Shown here: piece after piece, positions 1-7,209 of the stretch
Layout: every line of letters starts with the position of its first letter
Position numbering within the stretch: position 1 is the first letter of the stretch
DNA from: Tannerella sp.
Lineage (GTDB): Bacteria; Bacteroidota; Bacteroidia; Bacteroidales; Tannerellaceae
Length of the DNA: 15,764 nt
Assembly: GCA_031279875.1 (NCBI GenBank)
Contig: JAITHS010000035.1
Coordinates: 1 to 15,764, forward strand
Reading direction: 5' to 3'
The notes under the pieces: model-generated
What the model saw: the letters and a program-made list of their open reading frames with translations, nothing else
Told to the model about the DNA's origin: nothing
The model's database searches: none
Program-made: the position numbers and the translations under genes

Positions 1-428
1 TCAGCGCGTGCCTGCGCCTCCGTCGTGTCTGCTGTCTGTCGTGCCTGCGCTTCGGCTTCGATTGCCGTCTGTAATGCAGCATCGGCGTCAGCACGTGCCT
101 GTGCTTCCGCGTCGATGCGCTCCTGAATGTACTGATGCGCGGATTCATCGAGATTGTGTTCCTCGATGTCTTCACTGACAGACTCCTGTATCTTGTGGCG
201 TAACGCCGGATGCGCATGTTCGTCGCCGTCGTGTTCCACGAGCATCTGTTCGACGTTTGCCATGTTCGCCTTCGCGTTCAACACGTCGGACAGATTTTCC
301 ACCGACGAAATCGGCAATTTATCGCCTGTGTGCCAGAATGAATCAATCCAGTCGGCGAACTGGCTCGCCAAGGGTCTTGCACCCCTCAAAAACCACGACT
401 TTAATGTATCTTTGTCTCTTATTGCCAT
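1..428 (-). CDS. Tail fibre protein, N-terminal part (cut by left window edge)
   Basis: Partial gene; only the first 142 codons are in view and the reading frame is still open at base 1. It begins MAIRDKDTLKSWF and has a small N-terminal domain (about residues 1-55, containing the phrase W-I-D-S-F-W-H) that recurs at the head of many Bacteroidota phage fibre proteins and probably attaches the fibre to the baseplate. From about residue 100 the sequence becomes a repetitive, Ala/Glu/Gln/Arg-rich stretch (E-A-Q-A-R-A repeats), as expected for a trimeric coiled-coil shaft. It starts 14 bases after the tail-collar gene, behind an A/T-rich leader, and is the last visible gene of the leftward operon. 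Receptor specificity would lie in the unseen C-terminus. Family assignment is from recalled sequence pattern; the fibre role is supported by position and coiled coil. Confidence 0.75.
   Translation of the reverse strand, partial: MAIRDKDTLKSWFLRGARPLASQFADWIDSFWHTGDKLPISSVENLSDVLNAKANMANVEQMLVEHDGDEHAHPALRHKIQESVSEDIEEHNLDESAHQYIQERIDAEAQARADADAALQTAIEAEAQARQTADTTEAQARA
7..107. repeat. Imperfect repeats encoding the fibre shaft
   Basis: The 14-base word CGTGCCTGCGCCTC at 7-20 recurs with one change at 40-53 and two changes at 94-107. On the coding (minus) strand each copy encodes an E-A-Q-A-R unit of the coiled-coil shaft. The spacing is irregular (33 and 54 bases), so this is protein-level repetition rather than a regular tandem array. 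Confidence 0.5.
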
Positions 429-442
429 ATCTTTATTTTTAA

Positions 443-1354
443 TTATTTAACTCTCATAATGTACAGTAGCGTACAGTACGGCGGACGGTTCTCGTGAGAT
501 TTGCCTTCGCCGCTCTTTTCGGAGGTGGCGGACTCGGAGGTGGCGGAACTAACCGGCTTCCGCGCCCACCACTCGCCTCCGTTGTCCGTCTCTGTCGAGG
601 ACAGGTAAATTTTATGGGCATGGCTCGGCATCTCATCGACTGTTAGAATATGTTTTTTCTCACCGCCGGTTTTCGCAAGCGCGTTGTAATCCGTATCGTC
701 GGAATTGAATCCGACGATGAACCGCCCGCGCAAGTCCGGTAGCCGGAACAGTCCCTGCGCAACACTGCCAGGCGTGTGCGCGCGTCCAATGACTGCGTGC
801 AGTTCAGCGTATTCCGTCACCGACAGATTCCTGCCGTCGCAGGACATATAATTCGCCGGAATTTTGTCCTCTGTTCCCGCAAATATTTGAACGATACCCA
901 GTGGAGGCGGCGCCAGCGCCGCAATGTCCGCATCCTGCGATGTCTCTTTTTCCGACAGTTCCGCATTGGTCGCTATCCTGCGGAAATCGTCCCAGCTGAA
1001 ATGCTCATCACCCACGCCCGGACTGAGCGTCCTTTTGACATGCGCCTGCGGATATTCAACATCAAAAGCCGTTACACTAACCGTCTCTTTTTTAAGATAG
1101 AATCCGAGAACAGCCGAGCCGCCCTCAAACCACAAAACCTCCCCGTCGGGGAAATCCGCCGTGTGCAGGAATATATATCCGGACGTGCGGTTTGCGCCTT
1201 CAGGCTCGCATCCGGAGAGTATCGTTCTGTCGCCTGCAATATTGCCCAGAATTGCCGTCAGAGCAACGTTGTTTTGCAGCGCGTCCATCGTTTCGCAGTC
1301 CATCGGAAAATCGCGGTTAGACTGTGATATGAATCTCCCAAGTATTTTTTCCAT
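443..1354 (-). CDS. Tail fibre / tail-collar domain protein
   Basis: 303 aa. The C-terminal half is a phage tail-collar domain of the T4 gp12 / microcystin-dependent-protein type: it runs from P-L-G-I-V-Q-I-F-A-G (about 151-160) through C-D-G-R (172-175) and F-R-L-P-D-L-R-G-R-F (203-212), then E-M-P-S-H-A-H (241-247), and ends with E-N-R-P-P-Y-C-T-L-L-Y-I (288-299). H245 and H247 form the H-x-H pair that in gp12-like fibres sits at the metal-binding needle. The N-terminal 140 residues are a distinct domain, probably for baseplate attachment. The start lies 3 bases after the stop of the upstream gene. The segment at 252-286 is Ser/Thr/Gly/Glu-rich and probably a surface loop. Likely role: host receptor contact at the tail tip. 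I saw no adenine-biased variable region, so a diversity-generating retroelement target is not indicated. Confidence 0.88.
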   Translation of the reverse strand: MEKILGRFISQSNRDFPMDCETMDALQNNVALTAILGNIAGDRTILSGCEPEGANRTSGYIFLHTADFPDGEVLWFEGGSAVLGFYLKKETVSVTAFDVEYPQAHVKRTLSPGVGDEHFSWDDFRRIATNAELSEKETSQDADIAALAPPPLGIVQIFAGTEDKIPANYMSCDGRNLSVTEYAELHAVIGRAHTPGSVAQGLFRLPDLRGRFIVGFNSDDTDYNALAKTGGEKKHILTVDEMPSHAHKIYLSSTETDNGGEWWARKPVSSATSESATSEKSGEGKSHENRPPYCTLLYIMRVK

Positions 1355-1357
1355 TTT

Positions 1358-1840
1358 TTAGAAATAATTAATTAAATATCTTTTTGATACAAGTTTGTAA
1401 ATATTTGTTATCGCGTTAATTCTGTCCCGCTGTCCCGCATATTCCGCAGGCACATTTACGACAAAATCGTATCCGCTTATTCCGCCAAAACCGCGACGGT
1501 TTAAAATCAGCGCGCCGGGGCGTTGCGGAACGATTTTCCACCGCTCCACTTCGCGCATGTAAATGACTGTTGATTCGCGGTTTATCTCCGCCTCCGAAAT
1601 GTATATCCGCCGTTCCAGAGGGTCGAAATAATCGTTGAGAACCTTGCGCAACCGGCAGGTCTGCCCGTTATGATGCAGCCGGTAATCCGTGTCCCGGCGG
1701 TACAGGTCAAAGCGCGATTTAAGATACACAACAGGCTGTACCGCAGCACGCAGTAATGCCGTTACAAGCCCGCCGCGCAGGAAGGTTGGCAGCAGCAGTG
1801 TTACAAGCCCGCGATAATTTATGTCGTATATTTTACTCAT
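1358..1840 (-). CDS. Baseplate/tail protein at the gpI (Mu gp48) position
   Basis: 160 aa, starting MSKIYDINYRGLVTLLLPTF. The N-terminal P-T-F-L-R-G-G-L-V-T-A-L-L-R-A-A-V-Q-P-V block (about 18-37), the central H-N-G-Q-T-C-R-L-R-K-V-L-N-D-Y-F-D (57-73) and the end Y-K-L-V-S-K-R-Y-L-I-N-Y-F match a protein commonly found between the J-like wedge and the fibres in Bacteroidota contractile-tail phages. By synteny it holds the slot of P2 gpI / Mu gp48, which links the wedge to fibres, but I see no clear sequence similarity to those. Its ATG overlaps the upstream stop (ATGA), implying translational coupling. The structural role is inferred from position; the family recognition is moderate. Confidence 0.6.
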   Translation of the reverse strand: MSKIYDINYRGLVTLLLPTFLRGGLVTALLRAAVQPVVYLKSRFDLYRRDTDYRLHHNGQTCRLRKVLNDYFDPLERRIYISEAEINRESTVIYMREVERWKIVPQRPGALILNRRGFGGISGYDFVVNVPAEYAGQRDRINAITNIYKLVSKRYLINYF

Positions 1841-2646
1841 ACATGCGCCCTCATATTAATTGTTATATTGTTGATTTTGAAATATCCTGCATACGGAACT
1901 GCAAGGGCATTAATTTCGGTCGCCATGTCGTTGTTTGCAGACAGATAGCTCGCGGACTTGAACTCAACCACTTTTACACCCTCTACAATCTGAATATTAT
2001 CAACAAGTTTCATGTTACTGTATTCGCCGTTGAAGGGTAAATTTTCGACGTATTTTTTTATTGACGCCCGACACGCCTCTTCGACGTTCTCCGGCAGCAG
2101 AACAGGGTCGTAATAGACATCCAGTTCTGTATTAAACCTGTCCGCATCCGCATTGATTATCGAAATTCTCACGCCCGCGTCTTTGATTTCCGTAATATAC
2201 GCAATAAACTGTGTTTCAGTTGCCATGTCCACCGGAGCGCGTTCTCCACCTGTCTCGCCTGCAATTTTTATCGTCAGTATTGATGCGTCGGCGCTCTCGA
2301 CTGCTACTGCGTGCTTTATCACTTTTGCCGCCGCAATCTCTTCGTCCGTCATTTCCGATGTGTCGTAAACGTCGTCATCCTCAATCAAAACCCTGTCCTT
2401 CATGAACTCTAACGACTTCATACGGTACCATTTCGCGCGATGCGGAACAATCGCCTCAATGCGCGCCTCAACCTCCTCACGATAGTGGTCGAACAGCGTC
2501 TCCAAAGTCCATATTGCACAGGCAAACACATAAGTCCACAGCCTCCATATTGCCGTTGTACTGTTGCTTGTCAGTTGCGCAAGTACCGAATTATTATTCT
2601 TGTATTCAATTATTTCTTTCTGAATTTCATCTATTGTTCTTGCCAT
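1837..2646 (-). CDS. Baseplate J-like wedge protein
   Basis: 269 aa, starting MARTIDEIQKEIIE. It carries the features of the Bacteroidota version of the baseplate J / Mu gp47 family: an N-terminal helical block rich in Trp around W-R-L-W-T-Y-V-F-A (about 34-42) followed by L-E-T-L-F-D, a central acidic segment, and a C-terminal half with D-V-Y-Y-D-P-V-L-L and L-V-D-N-I-Q-I-V-E-G-V-K-V-V, the pattern expected of the repeated alpha/beta domains of J. Such proteins form the wedge arms of contractile-tail baseplates. It lies directly before the gpI-position gene (ATGA overlap) and after the gp25-like wedge and LysM-like genes, the canonical baseplate order. The start is preceded by an A/T-rich leader 11 bases after the previous stop. 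It is shorter than Mu gp47. Confidence 0.72.
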   Translation of the reverse strand: MARTIDEIQKEIIEYKNNNSVLAQLTSNSTTAIWRLWTYVFACAIWTLETLFDHYREEVEARIEAIVPHRAKWYRMKSLEFMKDRVLIEDDDVYDTSEMTDEEIAAAKVIKHAVAVESADASILTIKIAGETGGERAPVDMATETQFIAYITEIKDAGVRISIINADADRFNTELDVYYDPVLLPENVEEACRASIKKYVENLPFNGEYSNMKLVDNIQIVEGVKVVEFKSASYLSANNDMATEINALAVPYAGYFKINNITINMRAHV

Positions 2647-2657
2647 AATCGTAATTT

Positions 2658-2951
2658 TTAATTGACTGTAAAATCATATTCAACATACCAGAACTCCACG
2701 CCTTCGCCGTCCTCGCTGTTGCCGCCGGCTGTTGTACTTATTCCCGTTGCCGGCTTCAACCCGCGTGCAGCAAAATATTCCTTTGTTTTGCGTTCCGTAA
2801 CAATCGTGTCCGGCACAAAAACGCTCTCCGGTGGCGTGTCGGTTATACTCATTCCATTAGCGGCTGCAATTGCAAAAACATTGCTTGCGTCGCCCGTTTC
2901 CTGAATTGCAATGTCGAACAGGCTCTGATATTTCAATACCTTAATATTCAT
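2658..2951 (-). CDS. Small LysM-like baseplate protein
   Basis: 97 aa from the chosen start MNIKVLKYQSLFDIAIQ. Residues 2-50 look like a LysM fold: a polar strand, then Q-S-L-F-D-I-A-I-Q-E-T-G, then F-A-I-A-A-A-N-G-M-S-I-T-D, and a Pro-containing closing strand. In contractile-tail phages small LysM proteins (P2 gpX, and LysM domains joined to hub components) clamp hub or tube parts or bind peptidoglycan. The C-terminal tail after residue 70 is Gly/Ser-rich and ends in an aromatic strand (V-E-F-W-Y-V-E-Y). Two earlier in-frame ATGs (2972, 2960) would lie deeper in the upstream gene; the start at 2951 gives an 11-base overlap with that gene and matches the LysM boundary. Domain call is by eye. 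Confidence 0.6.
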   Translation of the reverse strand: MNIKVLKYQSLFDIAIQETGDASNVFAIAAANGMSITDTPPESVFVPDTIVTERKTKEYFAARGLKPATGISTTAGGNSEDGEGVEFWYVEYDFTVN

Positions 2952-3228
2952 ATTCCGCATCAATCTCAACATCAGGTATATTTATTTCTATTTTCGCGAT
3001 TTTCATCCCGTCGCGCGAAAATTCCGAAGCGATTTCGCGGGCAAGTCCTGTTTTATCGCCTGTTTCGACAAATCGTATCACACCAACGCCGCGCATCGGG
3101 TTTTCCTTCCATTCACCTTTATTCGACAGCAGCAACAGTTCCTGATGTTGCGCCGAACTTTCGCCAACAGCGAAATCGCCGCCGACAATCGCCAAATCAT
3201 TCCCGTCAAGTAATATATCCTTTGGCAT
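2941..3228 (-). CDS. gp25/gpW-like baseplate wedge protein
   Basis: 95 aa, starting MPKDILLDGNDLAIVGGDF. The pattern D-I-L-L-D-x-x-x-D-L, G-D-F-x-V-G-E-S, then L-L-L-L-S-N-K-G-E-W-K-E-N-P-M-R-G-V-G-V is that of the short Bacteroidota relatives of T4 gp25 / P2 gpW / Mu gp46, a lysozyme-fold-like wedge component that triggers sheath assembly and joins the wedge to the hub. The E-W-K-E-x-P segment corresponds to the conserved core where gp25 proteins carry an E-P-R motif. Length is near the family's usual 100-130 residues. It sits between the 73-aa protein and the LysM-like gene, as expected for the wedge module. Confidence 0.7.
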   Translation of the reverse strand: MPKDILLDGNDLAIVGGDFAVGESSAQHQELLLLSNKGEWKENPMRGVGVIRFVETGDKTGLAREIASEFSRDGMKIAKIEINIPDVEIDAEYEY

Positions 3229-3234
3229 AACGAT

Positions 3235-3456
3235 TTAAGATATTGTACAGTTAAACACTCCCGTAACCGCCCCGCCGCCCGGTGGTGCAACCAGTCCTGC
3301 GGAATAGACGATTTGCAGGTTTTTTATCTCAACCACCACCGCCGCGGCTATTGCGCCGGCGATGCGGTCGAGGCTTGCCTCCGCGTCGTTTTGCTCCGCC
3401 TGTTCCGCTCGCAGAGCGATTGCAATTGCTGTTTTCAGTCTGTCCGAACTTGTCAT
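3235..3456 (-). CDS. Small hypothetical phage structural protein
   Basis: 73 aa. The N-terminal half is a predicted amphipathic helix rich in Ala, Glu and Gln (T-A-I-A-I-A-L-R-A-E-Q-A-E-Q), followed by an Ala/Val-rich helix, and the C-terminal third is Gly/Pro/Val-rich and ends in C-T-I-S. Similar small proteins with a helical start and a Gly/Thr beta end occur in Bacteroidota tail operons, but I do not recognise a named family. It begins 4 bases after the spike gene and ends 6 bases before the wedge gene, so it is co-translated with the baseplate genes. A minor baseplate or tail-tip role is inferred only from this position. Confidence 0.55.
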   Translation of the reverse strand: MTSSDRLKTAIAIALRAEQAEQNDAEASLDRIAGAIAAAVVVEIKNLQIVYSAGLVAPPGGGAVTGVFNCTIS

Positions 3457-3460
3457 CTTT

Positions 3461-3901
3461 TCAATAAATTATTTTATTCAACCTGTTTTGTATATTAATG
3501 AAATCCAAGTCGTTCACCAGCGCAATGGTGGGTCCGGCGTTGGTTGTAAATTTCATTGAACGTATGGCTGTTATCAAATCAGCCGCAAGTGTCGCCAGGC
3601 TTTCGTCCTTAACTTTCATCTGGATTTTTTCAATCTCGGTAAAGGCGACGACAACCCAGCCGTCGCTGTCTTCTATCTTAACAGCCATTACCTTTGAGCC
3701 GACCGCCGGAACGGTTAAAAAACCCTTGTTTGCCCCCTCTGTTGCCGCCAGTCGAACATCGTAATAATCAACCTCGTCATTCAATACGCATGTACACTTG
3801 TCCGTATCGACGCTGACGACGCTTGCAATCATTGTCGCCGCTCCCGAATTGTCCCGTGAAAAGCGGGCAAGCATTTGTCTAAGTTCATTTTCCGTGTACA
3901 T
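3461..3901 (-). CDS. Baseplate spike/OB-fold protein (gpV / Mu gp45 position)
   Basis: 146 aa from the ATG at 3901 (MYTENELRQML); a TTG two codons earlier would also be in frame but ATG is preferred. After a short N-terminal helix, residues 22-90 form a run of short strands (A-S-V-V-S-V-D, C-T-C-V-L-N-D, Y-Y-D-V-R-L, T-V-P-A-V-G-S-K-V-M-A-V, G-W-V-V-V-A-F) typical of the OB fold of gpV-like spikes, where V-P-x-V-G-S-x-V is a common phrase. The C-terminal part is helical, with no visible beta-helix or His-rich tip as in P2 gpV, so a separate tip or an adaptor role is possible. It overlaps the hub gene by 17 bases and follows it directly, the standard hub-then-spike order. Confidence 0.62.
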   Translation of the reverse strand: MYTENELRQMLARFSRDNSGAATMIASVVSVDTDKCTCVLNDEVDYYDVRLAATEGANKGFLTVPAVGSKVMAVKIEDSDGWVVVAFTEIEKIQMKVKDESLATLAADLITAIRSMKFTTNAGPTIALVNDLDFINIQNRLNKIIY

Positions 3902-4883
3902 CTCCAAAAAAATTAACCGTTATTTTTTGCCGACCGCCGCTTTTGTCGAACGAGCCGTCCACCGCCTCTACAAAGAAAATTCCTGCCCGTTCCGGGTAGC
4001 GATTGTCGGTAATATCCACCGTCATGCTTTTTTCAAAACAGGGTTGCAGAAAACAGACAATATTGCCCGAATAACCTTTGTAATCTTCAAGTCTTTGCAA
4101 CTCGTTTTTCATTGAATTTACAAAGGCGGAGGGCAGTCCGCTCCGGATTTTTACCTCCTTCGATGCGTTGTATTTTTTCGTCTCGTCTTTGGTTTTTTTC
4201 GTTTCTCCGGCAGGATTTTTTGTTACGATTTCGACGTTTATTTTCGTCTTTTTATCACTTTTTTTCAAATCTTTATCCTCGACGGTATTCCAGCCGAGAC
4301 GCAACTTATGAGCGTCTTTTTTAAGTCCGTAGCGGCTTGCTCCCGCATACAGTTTGTCGAAATCGAAATACACGCTTGCCAGCAGTTCCTTTTGCAGCCA
4401 TTCAAGCACGCTTGTGCCGGGGTAGTTCCTGAATGTCAAATTAGTCAGCGGGACGTCGGAAACATATTCCGACAGCCGGATTGCCGTGCCCGCCGTCAGG
4501 TCTTTAAGCAGATTTTTCAAAGTTGTGCGAGCGTATGATTTTGTGAAATATACATCGCTCAGCAGGTAACTGTACCCCTCGCATTCGAGTGTTAGCGGAA
4601 CGGTGAAATTAATGCGTTTTAAATAACCTTTAAAAACCGTTTTATTGTCGTTGTCGTATCCGAGCGCAACACTTACAGCGTCGCCCTCTTTGAATGGCAT
4701 AAAACGCAGTTTTTTAAAGCCGTCGGGCGTTTCCGTGCCCGTCAGAGTGTTCGGAACATAAACGCTTGCGGGCAACTGTATCGAACAGATATCAACGAAG
4801 TTTGCAACGCTGCATTTCCATTTCACCGAAGCCGGCTTAACTTTGTATTCGCCTACATGTATATCGCTGGTCATCACAAACAT
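3885..4883 (-). CDS. Baseplate hub protein (gpD / Mu gp44-like)
   Basis: 332 aa, starting MFVMTSDIHVGEYKV. It fits the tail-hub family (P2 gpD, Mu gp44, T4 gp27): an N-terminal beta-rich domain with S-V-K-W-K-C-S-V-A-N-F-V-D-I-C-S-I-Q-L-P (about 19-38), a strand pair around G-D-A-V-S-V-A-L-G-Y and F-K-G-Y-L-K-R-I-N-F, then T-L-K-N-L-L-K-D-L and Y-P-G-T-S-V-L-E-W-L-Q-K-E-L, the helix typical of hub second domains. Residues about 203-248 form a strongly Lys/Thr-rich, low-complexity insertion. The C-terminal end (R-Y-P-E-R-A-G-I-F-F-V-E-A-V) closes a barrel. The hub sits at the distal end of the tube and holds the spike encoded next. Its ATG overlaps the upstream stop (TAATG). A second ATG three codons in is possible. 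Confidence 0.7.
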   Translation of the reverse strand: MFVMTSDIHVGEYKVKPASVKWKCSVANFVDICSIQLPASVYVPNTLTGTETPDGFKKLRFMPFKEGDAVSVALGYDNDNKTVFKGYLKRINFTVPLTLECEGYSYLLSDVYFTKSYARTTLKNLLKDLTAGTAIRLSEYVSDVPLTNLTFRNYPGTSVLEWLQKELLASVYFDFDKLYAGASRYGLKKDAHKLRLGWNTVEDKDLKKSDKKTKINVEIVTKNPAGETKKTKDETKKYNASKEVKIRSGLPSAFVNSMKNELQRLEDYKGYSGNIVCFLQPCFEKSMTVDITDNRYPERAGIFFVEAVDGSFDKSGGRQKITVNFFGDVHGK

Positions 4884-5494
4884 TACTCACGCACAATTAA
4901 GGTTTCAACAAAATCGCTCTCACAGGACATCTCAAACGGTCGATGACGGTTGTTTTTGCCCTGAACATCAGGAAATTCAATACTGCTTATCACTATTCGT
5001 TTGCTTGGAAGCATAAACAACCCGGTCATCGCATTATACAGCTCAACTTCATCCGTTGTTTCATACAGTTCTTTTAATTTCAGAATTTTATCATCAGGAA
5101 ATTGCCTGTTTTCCGCAATCAGCACGCCTTTGATGCTAATTTCCCAGTCGCCTGTGCTAAATTGTTCTTTCACCGTACCGATGCGCTCCGCAACTGCTGT
5201 GCGGATTATGGTTTTTTTGCTTGTAATCCTTACCGTACAACATTTTAAGGTTAAAAACTGTGTATTGCTTTTGAAAAATTCAACCGGAAGAAAAACCTCG
5301 TGTCCGTAAGCATCCGCCGTTTCGCTTGTAAGAGCTTCGCCAAGTTGTGTCCGTCCCGTCTGTTTTCGCGGCGGAACGTTTCCATAACTTGCGTCGGGGA
5401 GCGCCGACGGCTCATATTGCACCAGGTAAGGGCTGTTGCCGAAATACTCGCGATACAGATTTACAAGGTTGATAACGTTTGCGGTCGAAATCAT
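4883..5494 (-). CDS. DUF6046-type tail protein (between tape measure and hub)
   Basis: 203 aa. The segment beginning near residue 64 (Y-G-H-E-V-F-L-P-V-E-F), the T-S-K-K-T-I-I-R-T-A-V (about 92-102) followed by G-T-V-K-E-Q-F-S-T-G-D-W-E-I-S-I-K-G-V-L, and the closing P-F-E-M-S-C-E-S-D match what I recall of DUF6046, a family found beside tape-measure genes of Bacteroidota phages. In position it corresponds to Mu gp43 or other proteins that cap the tape measure and initiate the tube on the hub, but no function is established from sequence. Its start codon overlaps the tape-measure stop (ATGA) and its stop overlaps the hub start (TAATG), so all three are coupled. Confidence 0.68.
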   Translation of the reverse strand: MISTANVINLVNLYREYFGNSPYLVQYEPSALPDASYGNVPPRKQTGRTQLGEALTSETADAYGHEVFLPVEFFKSNTQFLTLKCCTVRITSKKTIIRTAVAERIGTVKEQFSTGDWEISIKGVLIAENRQFPDDKILKLKELYETTDEVELYNAMTGLFMLPSKRIVISSIEFPDVQGKNNRHRPFEMSCESDFVETLIVRE

Positions 5495-7209
5495 AAGGTA
5501 GCCGCCCCTCCCGCCAGCACGCGCCCGAACAGTTCCATGAACAGACGCTGAACGTCGGCGGAACTTTCCGGCAGGTTTGTTGTGTTGATTACTATGCTGT
5601 CAAGGAACTTCGGCACTGTTATATTGACAATCCTGGGTCCGCCGGAGGCGATTGCCGCATTAGCGTCCGTCGTGTCTTTTGTGTTTTCCTTAGTGTTTTT
5701 CGATATGTCGCTCAGCGTGTCGAGGGTTTTTTCTTCGGTTTTCTTCTGCTCCGGCAACGGCTCTACGGTTACGGTACCGTCCTTGTCGGCTTTGACTTCA
5801 ACTTTACTTCCTCCCTTTAAAAACCGATAGACGGTTTCTATTGCGTTCAGAATAGGCATTATAACGTTGTCGAACAGCCATTTTACCTTGTCTATTACCC
5901 AGCCTATCACATCCCACATCATGCTGCATACCGAAGCGATAAAACTGAATATATCTTTCAATAACTGCGATTTGCCTATAAATTCTGCCAATTTTTTTAC
6001 AACATGAACAACGTAGCCGACGATTTTTTGCACGCCCGGTACGATTGAACCGACTATAAATTGCTTAACGATAGCAATATAATCCGACCAGCCGCCCGTT
6101 GTTGTAAACAGCGAAACAAGCCACTCGTATGCCTGCTGCAACCATCCGACAACCGTTTGAACGCCTGCGGTCAGCGGACTTATGAGAGCTTCCGCAACCG
6201 GCATAAGTTTGTTTGCAAACTCCATCGCCATCGACACCAGGGGCATTAGAGCGCCTCCCGCTTTTATCTTAAACTCGTCCCACGCTCCCGACAGTTGCGC
6301 CATTTTTCCCGCCGGCGTTTCGGCTATTTTTTCGAGCATCCCGTTGAAACGCCCGCCTTCGCCCGTAGCCGATTTGAACGCATCTTTGACCATCGCCGAC
6401 GATATTTTTCCCTGTTCCATCTCTTTGCGAAGCATCGTCATGCTTTTGCCTGTTTTACGGCTCATTTCTTCAAGCGGATTAAACCCGGCATTAATCATCT
6501 GTAGCAAGTCTTGCCCTGTCAGTTTTCCCGCGCTGCTCATCTGCGAGAAAGCCAGCGTGAGAGAGCCAAGTTTTTCTTTATCGCCCATCGAAATATCTCC
6601 AAGCATTTTCATATTCTCAAGTACTTCGCTATCTTTCAGTCCGAAGGAGAGCATCGTTTTCGCATTGTCGAACACCTCCCCGTCCAGGATAGTATTTTTC
6701 TGCAAATCCACAAGTTGCTTTGTCAGCGCCTGCCCTCTCTCCTCGCTGCCGGTGAGAACACTAAAAGAGGTCTGAACCTTCTGTCGCTCCATGTTTTTGC
6801 CTATCGAATCTCCGGCAAAATCAAGCGCTTTTGAACCAAGTTGCTGTACTGCGCCTAACACCAGTCCGCCTTTGACAAAATTACCGACGGAAAAACCACC
6901 GCCCCCACCACGGGATCCTCCCGCTCCTCCTCCGCCCGAAATGCGATTACGCTGCTGTTGCAGACGTTCAAGTTCCCGCCGCAATTCGCGTATATGTGCT
7001 GCCGAACGGCTGTTGCGCAGACTTGCCTCAACCTGCTGTATTTGTCGAGTTAATTCATTGTAGCTTGCTCCAAGAATACGATTGCGACCTGTCAGGCTGC
7101 CAATCCACTGATTAACTTGCCCGAATATCCTGTTGCTCTGACTGCCGAACTGCTGTATCTGTCCGGAAGCCATATCCCTCATCCTTAATGCAAATTCTAC
7201 TATTGTCAT
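5491..7209 (-). CDS. Tail tape measure protein
   Basis: 572 aa. Order of parts: a Gln/Arg-rich coiled coil (about 50-90), a glycine-rich hinge (92-105), the conserved tape-measure core (about 140-330) containing G-K-L-T-G-Q-D-L-L-Q-M-I-N-A-G-F-N-P-L (228-246), then long hydrophobic helices (about 320-470) with several membrane-like segments, and a Lys/Glu/Asp/Thr-rich tail. The protein fills the tube, sets its length, and in related phages helps DNA cross the inner membrane. Using the rough rule of about 0.15 nm per residue, the tail would be near 85 nm, an inference only. It begins directly after the stop of the frameshifted chaperone product, and its own stop overlaps the next start (ATGA). 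Confidence 0.92.
   Translation of the reverse strand: MTIVEFALRMRDMASGQIQQFGSQSNRIFGQVNQWIGSLTGRNRILGASYNELTRQIQQVEASLRNSRSAAHIRELRRELERLQQQRNRISGGGGAGGSRGGGGGFSVGNFVKGGLVLGAVQQLGSKALDFAGDSIGKNMERQKVQTSFSVLTGSEERGQALTKQLVDLQKNTILDGEVFDNAKTMLSFGLKDSEVLENMKMLGDISMGDKEKLGSLTLAFSQMSSAGKLTGQDLLQMINAGFNPLEEMSRKTGKSMTMLRKEMEQGKISSAMVKDAFKSATGEGGRFNGMLEKIAETPAGKMAQLSGAWDEFKIKAGGALMPLVSMAMEFANKLMPVAEALISPLTAGVQTVVGWLQQAYEWLVSLFTTTGGWSDYIAIVKQFIVGSIVPGVQKIVGYVVHVVKKLAEFIGKSQLLKDIFSFIASVCSMMWDVIGWVIDKVKWLFDNVIMPILNAIETVYRFLKGGSKVEVKADKDGTVTVEPLPEQKKTEEKTLDTLSDISKNTKENTKDTTDANAAIASGGPRIVNITVPKFLDSIVINTTNLPESSADVQRLFMELFGRVLAGGAATL

Noticed and set aside
7..107. CRISPR-like or tandem repeat array at the left edge
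   Set aside because: The repeated words are imperfect, irregularly spaced and in frame within a coiled-coil shaft, so protein repetition explains them.
443..700. Possible variable region of a diversity-generating retroelement at the end of the tail-collar protein
   Set aside because: Some Bacteroidota Mu-like phages diversify collar proteins this way, but no template repeat, reverse transcriptase or adenine-rich variable codon pattern is visible in the window.
776..1327. 183-codon plus-strand frame opposite the tail-collar gene
   Set aside because: Arg/Cys-rich shadow. The collar-domain motifs on the minus strand are decisive.
3902..3907. TTG start two codons before the spike gene ATG
   Set aside because: An ATG is present at 3901 and the two extra residues add nothing recognisable.
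6182..6775. 197-codon plus-strand frame opposite the tape-measure gene
   Set aside because: Ser/Pro-rich shadow of a helical coding sequence; the tape-measure frame explains the region.
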